From: Atriophallophorus winterbourni
Lineage: Eukaryota > Platyhelminthes > Trematoda > Plagiorchiida > Microphallidae
DNA: 64,000 bases
NCBI GenBank assembly: GCA_013407085.1
Contig: JACCGJ010001574.1
Span: 1-64,000 of the forward strand
Reading direction: 5' to 3'
Positions 57,440 to 64,000 of this stretch are shown piece after piece. Within the stretch, counting starts at the first letter, position 1. Every line of letters begins with the position of its first letter. The notes under the pieces are model-generated. The model saw nothing but the letters and a program-made list of their open reading frames with translations, was not told where the DNA came from and made no database searches. The translations under genes and the position numbers were made by a program.

Positions 57440-60400
57440 TTACTAACTCACTTTCGCCTTTGGTCTCGTCTATGACATAGGCCCGCCATCAAGCTCCCTC
57501 TAGGCTCACATTCTGGGAGAGTCTCTTCAGCTGTCATCAGTCTTGCCTATCTTTTGCGTCTGCAAAAATCCAGTCGCGGTGCCAGGTTAATTTCGAACCC
57601 ACCCGTCTTCCCCCCTCTCCTTTTGGTTCCAATGGGATGGATTGTCGGGTGATGTTTTAATGATGCGGAGGGGATGGCCGAAAAATCGCCAGCGACCTCG
57701 GAAGTATTTCTTTGTCAACAGAGGCGACGTGGGGTTCGGTGCCACAATTCGTCAATACTGATCTTGTCGGCCAGTGGATATATAGGATCTTCCTGAGCAT
57801 GTGTGTAATGGAGCATGATATTCCGTCAGAATGGTGGACTGCTTCCGTAAATAGTATGGCCTTACTAATGGGGGGTTAGGAGAACGATCTTTCGGGATAA
57901 GGTTGATCGGGCTGGATACCCAAATTTTGTGCCCGATGGAATTTTGCTCGTGCTTTAACAGAGTCGGGTACTGAGGTCTGCATCGATCACCAAGCTTGTC
58001 TAAGAGACTAACGGCCAGATGGTGAACTGGCCAATACCTCCAGTGCGCGCCTTGGACGTGAGGGTTGTCGTGGTTGGTGCGCTGGTGTTTGAACCCGTGT
58101 ACTTCCCTCTGGTGATGTTGAGAACCCGAATAGTAAGTTTTAACCACACCAGGAAAGTTTTTCTTCATCGTTGTTGGGTATGGGAGAGAAGAGCCAGATC
58201 GTCGGTGAAGTCGTGGTCGCCAAACTGCTTCCAAATTGTTAACTGGATGCTGTTCCGCTTCTGGTCTGTCAATATCATCATGATCAAGTCTATGACCAGC
58301 AGGAACTGGAACGCGAAGTGTGAGCAACCTTGCCTCACTTCGTTTCTTACTTCAAAGGTGCCAGTGAGTTGTGGGCAATGCACTATACTGCAGGTCATCA
58401 TTTCATATAACTTCCTCATGATGTTGGTGATTCTTTTCTGGTAATCCGTAGTGTCTCAGTAGTCTCCAGAGTGTCAGTCTATTGACGCTGTCCAACGCCT
58501 TTTGAGTCGATGAAGTTGACGAAGAAAGACAATTTCCATTCCAGGGATTGCTCTAGAATGATGCGCAAAGTTGCGATATGATCGGTGCACAATCTTTTCT
58601 TTCGGAAGCCGGCTTGTTGGTCACGAACATGTGGGTCAACAGCGTATTTGGTTTTGTTCAGCAAGATACGGTTGAACACCTTCCCTAGGAAGGAAGGCAG
58701 CGTAATCCCTCGGTAGTTGAAGCAAGAACTGAGGTCGCCTTTCTCGAGGAGTTTGGTGAGGTGGCCTTATTTCCACTCAGACGGTACTTTTTCTTCCCAG
58801 ATCTTGAAGAAGAGTGGGTGTAGAAGCTCCAAATTGGTCTCGACGTCCTACTTTAGCACTTCTGTCGGGATGCTGTCAGGTCATGTAGCCTTGCCGTTAT
58901 TCATTTGCCTAATAGCGCTGCGGACCTATTCCTTTGTGGGTGCGCTACACCTGATTGATATTCAGCTGGCAATATCTCAGAGGGTTCGAAGGAGCTGGTT
59001 TGTTTGGTAACTCCCGAAAGTGTTTGATCCACCTTCTTTTACTGTCCTTCTTCATCTGGTATCGTTTATTCATCTCTTTTAATCGCTGGACTTTATGGGT
59101 TAGCAAACATTCATGATAGTTTCTTGATGGTGAAATACAGGTATTTGGTGTTGTTCTGATACGCTTATTCTTCTGCTTTTATGGCCAGCTTCTCTATGTA
59201 GTTCCGCTTGTCTGCTCTGTCGCTCCGCTTGACAATTATATTTGCTTCTGTATATTCGTCTTGTGCTTTTGCTTTTGTTGTTAATGTTGTTCACCATTGC
59301 TTTCTTTTCTCTTCTTTCTTCAATCTAATGTAGCATCCCTGCTGAGATCCATTCCTTGTGCGTTTATGTTTCGGGGCCTAGTACTTCTTGACATTTTGAA
59401 GTTACCGCTTATTTCACTTTCTGCCCCTTCTGTTCAATCGTTCAATCTCTAGCAGGACCTGGAACTTGTTAAAGAGAGTGACCTTGAGCTACTCTTTTTT
59501 CCTACTGTCTTTATGCATAGCGGTGTTGCAGCTCTGTCGTTGGCTGGACTTCTCTATCCAATTTTCCTTCAACTTCATATTAAACTTAGCGACAGATAGA
59601 TGATAATGCGTACATCTTGAAGATAGCGTCGAAACTTCTTCCTAATGCTCACGCAGTTGATCTGGTTTTCTATTGACAGATCTGGTGACACCTAAGTCGC
59701 ATTGTGTATCTTTCTGTGGAGAAAACCACTTCCACCCATGACCAGATTTGTTGGGGCGCATAGATAGGCGAATCTTTCCCCGTTGTCATTCTTGTTGCCC
59801 AGCACTTGCTTCCTGACAATCTCTTCATACCATCGGTTGTCACTGCCAATCGTGGCGTTGAAGTCACCAATTACAATGACGATGTCCCTCTTTGATCTGT
59901 CTTGTAGGATGGTTGACAGTCTGTTGTGAAATTCCTCCTTCTCCTCCTCTTCACTGTCGTTCGCCGCAGCGTAGCACTAAATTATGTGCAGTTTGATTCT
60001 CTTCTACTTTATAAAGAAGGAGGCTGTCATGATCTGTGATCCGTGATCTTCCTGCCCAATGAGCACTCTCTGTGCCGACTTGGAAATCATCAGGGCCACT
60101 CCCTTGGTGTGTGCGGTCAGTTCCTGCTCGTCACACGAGTACATTAGTAATTCACTCGAAGTCAGTCGCATCTGCCCAGAACCCATCCATATTGATTTGC
60201 TGATTCCAAAGACTGCGAGGTTATACTTGTATTGTCTTTCCAGTTTTATACATGATCCAGACGTTCCATGTGGCGGTGGTAGTGGTGGTCCTGATAGAGA
60301 AGTTGGCAATCGGCTTGTCGGCTTACACCGTCCGACGTCATACACATTCCAGCGGGGTGTCCATCTTCTCTCAGGTTCGTGTTGTCTGTTAGTATTCTTG

Positions 60401-60510
60401 TTGGCCTCTGTAGCTAGAAGGTCTTTATAGATTGTGGGGTAGCTAGCCCCACGCTCAACTCACATCCTTTCGCAGCCGTGAGTGGAACTGTCCTTGGTGG
60501 AGTTCAACGT
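57440..60510 (-). mobile_element. RTE-clade (SR2-like) non-LTR retrotransposon, near full length, decayed
   Basis: In minus order: N-terminal RRWTPRWNVYDVGRCK (about 60360), endonuclease pieces YKYNLAVFGISKSIWMGSGQ and KLHIIQCYAAANDSEEEE, the catalytic VIGDFNATIGSDNRW (59880-59842), and KQVLGNKNDNGERFAYLCAP. The linker is degraded. RT follows: VFNRILLNKTKYAVD, RDQQAGFRKKRLCTDHIATL (58620-58560), LRIILEQSLEWKLSFFVNFID, then a shift; the catalytic box reads DFTDDLALLSH (58212-58180). The C-terminal RLDFCRRKR and MAGLCHRRDQRRK lie at 57570-57450. Single endonuclease-RT ORF architecture as in RTE. At least six stops or shifts. Clearly more GC-rich than flanking DNA. Confidence 0.88.
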
Positions 60511-60514
60511 ATAC

Positions 60515-63500
60515 TGTACTTGCTAAATTAATTTAGAATGCCTTATGGAGAAGCTCATGAATAGGTTTGATATCTCCGTTTGAATACAACCGTAGGAGTT
60601 GGAGTAAAATCTATCAACGAAGATCTGAGCCCACATCTGTGAAACTTTGGTCGACGACATTCAGCAAATATAATTTTCGATATATAAATCAGTCACATCT
60701 ATCGTTTTAATACTAAATTGTGCCATACGGATAAAAGACATCTCACTAGCACTAAATATACAATCAATGAAATGTGTTTGTACTAAATTGAATTGAATTA
60801 AATTAAAGCTGCCTTCAGGTTCGGCCGAGATCCGTGATCTGCATTTGTCGTACGAGGAATTTTTTTATCGCTAAACGATAGATTATTTCTTCTATATAAT
60901 TTCAGAGTTCAGGATTACACAAATTGTTTTAATGACTATAAATACTGAAAATGATTTAAATCCGATTCCCTAGAGTATTATAAGTTCGCTTTTTCTTGGT
61001 ATTTTTATAAATATTTTCCATGTAGTAGCTTCTGTGTTGGATCTGATAGAATGAAAAACAATAATCCAACTAATATTTGAGCTATATCTTGACTAAAACA
61101 TTTAGTCAATTCGAAAGAGTATCGTTTACAATCCAAAATACGTAAGTTCAAGTTTTGTAATAAGAAAGCAACCTTTGATTAGGTCATGCCTTTCACACAA
61201 TGATATTTATACAAGATATATGACCAAAAATAGTTTGAAACCCCATCCTTGGTCACTCGCCTAATAGAACGAGCTCAAAGCACCAAGTTTCATTTGCAGA
61301 ACCGATATGCACCAGGCAAGCTATGTAACACTCCAGTGTACGGCGTGTCATTGTGATTTATTTGGCATCATAGTGGCTGTGGCACATACGTTTTGGCAAT
61401 TTATTATGTAATATAAATTTACCGTGCTTTGATTCGAATACGTGATAAACATGTCTAATTTAAACGAAGACGATATAATTCACACATTTTGGGGGTGTAC
61501 GCTAAAGAAAATTTTTTAATATGGTAGTAAAACTTATAGTTCATACGTGACCAAATAAAATGAAATTACACGAGGAGTAAGAACGGTCTATTATTTGGAA
61601 CAAAAAGATTCACACAATCAATTTTCAAGTTATTCAGAAATATTCTACAAATTTCACCCATAAAACTTGATACAAACGCACACCCCATTATGAAACATTC
61701 AATCCACGACTGGGCACTACTGCTAGAAACGAATATTGAATATCTCGACCGTTTTCGTCTAGAATCTGTTTCTCCTGGAATTCTTTTCCGGAAGAAATAA
61801 TGCCATCGTAATCTGTTGAAGTTACAACCTTGACGCTAGACGTATCAACTTCAAACCAAGCGCCATTTGATTGCCCATCATTGCATGCGGATGTTTTGAT
61901 GGTTTTGCTCTATATACCACGTCAATATGGTTTTATAAAATGACTATTAAATTGATATGAAATTTCTGATTATTTAGTTCAGCTTCTGTTCAATGCGTCG
62001 TTAGATTTCACAACTAAGTTCATATTTTAAATCGCATAATAAATACGAATCCTTTTTAGAATGTCTAAAATAATTTTTCAATTTCACAAGCATTTATTAA
62101 ATGCTATCATTAATACAAAACTTAATTTATAAGAAATTACCACCAAATCTAGTTGTGAACTTTATTTTGAAAGAGAAGTTGTTTTGGAACACTTGAGAAA
62201 ACCATAAAGCAGTAGTGCGAATTTGAATAGTACTTGATTAAACTTTTTCTACAAAATATTTCATGAGGTTTTATCGCTTTGAGTCAAAATAATTCGTTTC
62301 CAATCTGTCTAACCGAATACTTACCATTAAATCGGCTGTGAACGAAATTATTTTATCCACACGTTTCTTTTTTCAGTCATCAGATAACCGTTTCTGTTTT
62401 TAAATTTTTTATCAGGTTTCTAAGTAAACGTAAGACATATTACGGTTAAAATATTATACATTTTGATATTTTGAACTATGAAATTTTCGCTGCACTGGTC
62501 TTATAAAATTCAAATGAATAGTGGAACAGAATGGTTTTAAATATCTTGCGGTGTGAACTTTCGTCAATTCGTTTGGTGTTCCTAGTAGACGAAAACGAAG
62601 TTGGATTGCTCTTGAAGATATGACAGACGACTAAAGTTTTCCATCAAATAATAAGGTTTATCTGGTGTTAATTAATTATGTTTAGGAAATTTGTGGGGTT
62701 AAATTAATCTTATCCATTGAAAAGTGTTTAAACGAATAAAGCTATTTTCTTCTTCTTCTGTTTTGTTTCTGCATTTAGTCATAATCTGACGTCACACAAG
62801 TTAGATAATTACAAAATTCATATGCACTGCTCTCATTGCTTTGCGTACCTTATCTTACTCGTTTACACGTACCCACGACTCGCGTTGATACATTGTCAAA
62901 ATGGTGCTGAAATGCATCTATTCACTTAATATTCGCGTTATCAAGAACGAAAATGTGATTTTAGTTAGAGAGAATAAAATGCAAATAGCTGCCCAAGCCA
63001 CATGAATTACCTCTGCCCACCTCTCGGTTGAGTATAAATGTCCCGTCGATAATAAAAGCATGGACAGATGTTCAACAAAATAATACATCCAATTAAGAAG
63101 GGGTTAAGGTAAACACAACTCTGGCGGAAATTTGATCATATATGTGGGAGACTGTTTAACAAAATCGAAGTGTTGGAGAGAATAACTAGACCACAAATCT
63201 TGAAATCACTGCTGAACCTTGTGAGCATACAAAACCCCATTTTTTACAGAAACTGTTGGTCAATAAACCACATGAATCTGAAGAAAATATATTTCATTAT
63301 ACCTTTCTGACCGATAGAATCTGTAAAAACTGTGTTTTGTACGCTTATAAAGATTCGTATTCATTTTAACAGCCATGCTATTCTGATCCTCTCTAACAAC
63401 TCAGTTTCAAATCAGGTCATTCAGAGAAAACTTCAAATTTCTGGTATAATTGTGTACATATTAAAAATTTCTCTTTCTCTTTTAGTGACAATCATTACTT

Positions 63501-63700
63501 TTGAGGTTGCGCCTGCCTTACGCGCTTCGAAATTTTACCTCCCTGAAACTCTATTTTTATGAGGTCATAAACACAAAACGTTAAAATGCCAAGTTTTGAT
63601 TGTTTATAACGTTTATACCTTACGATGTCAAAGGTTTAGTTGTTTTTCCATCATTTTGGCCAACATTTACGTATCAAATCATGTTAAGCTATTGTCTTAA
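60515..63700. other. AT-rich, no gene seen
   Basis: A short AATTG-type tandem repeat at 60785-60808 resembles the LINE 6 tail. Nothing else recognised in about 3 kb. Confidence 0.5.
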
Positions 63701-63705
63701 TCGAA

Positions 63706-64000
63706 TTTTTTTTTTTTGGGTTTGGGCGTGATACTACCCGGTTGCCCAGGCCGAAGTAGAGGAGTTGATCTTGAGGACTCCGACCTCAAGCCTTTGGCCC
63801 GAAAGCCTAACCCGCAAGGCAGCGGAGCGAGATTAAGGATCGCACCTATCGGGGCCGGATACTGTAGGTACGGTTCACAAGCCATTCGCGAGGTAGAGAC
63901 CAAGCAGGTACTCCCGACATCATCCCAACCAGTCGAGCCGGTGATCCTTGCGGATTCATACGCCTCTTCTGGTATACAATGTCCGCGAGGGACAAGGAGA
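63706..64000 (-). mobile_element. 3' end of a GC-rich retroposed sequence, cut by window end
   Basis: On the minus strand GC-rich sequence runs up to a poly(A) tract (T run at 63707-63716), after which AT-rich DNA begins, the mark of target-primed insertion. The frame 63903-63697 reads LQYPAPIGAILNLAPLPCG, then FRAKGLRSESSRSTPLLRPG and KPKKKK into the tail. I take it as the end of a non-LTR element or a retroposed transcript. The family is not certain because the rest is outside the window. Confidence 0.6.

Noticed and set aside
1..64000. CRISPR arrays, operons, rRNA or tRNA genes
   Set aside because: No regularly spaced direct repeats of that kind, no rRNA signature and no convincing cloverleaf; the window is eukaryotic.
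1..64000. Assignment to a sex chromosome (W-linked repeats)
   Set aside because: Repeat-rich sequence would fit, but nothing in the sequence itself shows linkage.

Overview
This is a piece of an AT-rich animal genome, most probably a digenean trematode of the schistosome type. That call rests on the transposon families (a Gypsy-type gag-pol with a CYYHRRFG-style gag knuckle, CR1-like LINEs with a PHD-type ORF1, an RTE/SR2-like LINE), on the lack of any compact gene layout, and on one recognisable metazoan exon, the last exon of an innexin. Species cannot be named from the sequence alone. Positions 35456-36455 are exactly 1000 N, an assembly gap.

Layout. 1-4679: Gypsy element A, its 5' LTR cut by the window edge, with frameshifted gag and protease but one open 929-codon RT-RNaseH-integrase frame. 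4405-8726: a related but ruined Gypsy element B joined to A through one shared, apparently chimeric LTR and closed by an unrelated LTR. 10.35-13.08 kb and 13.64-16.99 kb: two decayed CR1-like LINEs on the plus strand, the first carrying a nested LINE fragment. 19.07-19.34 kb: solo LTR of the A family (minus). 22.75-23.39, 27.40-27.66 and 31.25-31.64 kb: pieces of another non-LTR family ending in (CAA)n. 24.63-26.11 kb: LINE RT. 33.7-35.46 kb: LINE running into the gap. 38.0-40.5 kb: the best preserved LINE ORF2 (minus), one frame with six stops and no frameshift. 42.53-43.20 and 44.26-45.47 kb: further LINE tails. 49.16-49.57 kb: innexin terminal exon (minus). 57.44-60.51 kb: near full-length RTE element (minus). 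63.71-64.0 kb: GC-rich, poly(A)-ended retroposed sequence (minus). The rest is AT-rich non-coding DNA.

The most notable content is a family of short interspersed repeats (about 220-240 bp period) carrying hammerhead self-cleaving ribozyme motifs: a CTGANGA box, a short stem II, GAAA, a minimal palindromic stem III (ACCGGT) and a GTC or GTA cleavage triplet, closed by a stem I. Copies occur at 17.2-17.4, 21.05-21.38, 31.68-32.0, 37.44, 46.06-46.6, 51.18-51.49, 52.27-52.68, 52.88 and 53.43 kb. Several are head-to-tail dimers or inverted pairs, and at least two copies begin at the predicted cleavage position. A different hammerhead-like motif lies at 46825-46865. Together these look like retrozyme-type or Penelope-type ribozyme repeats, mobilised by the LINE or other RT machinery that fills the window. 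The last step is inference.
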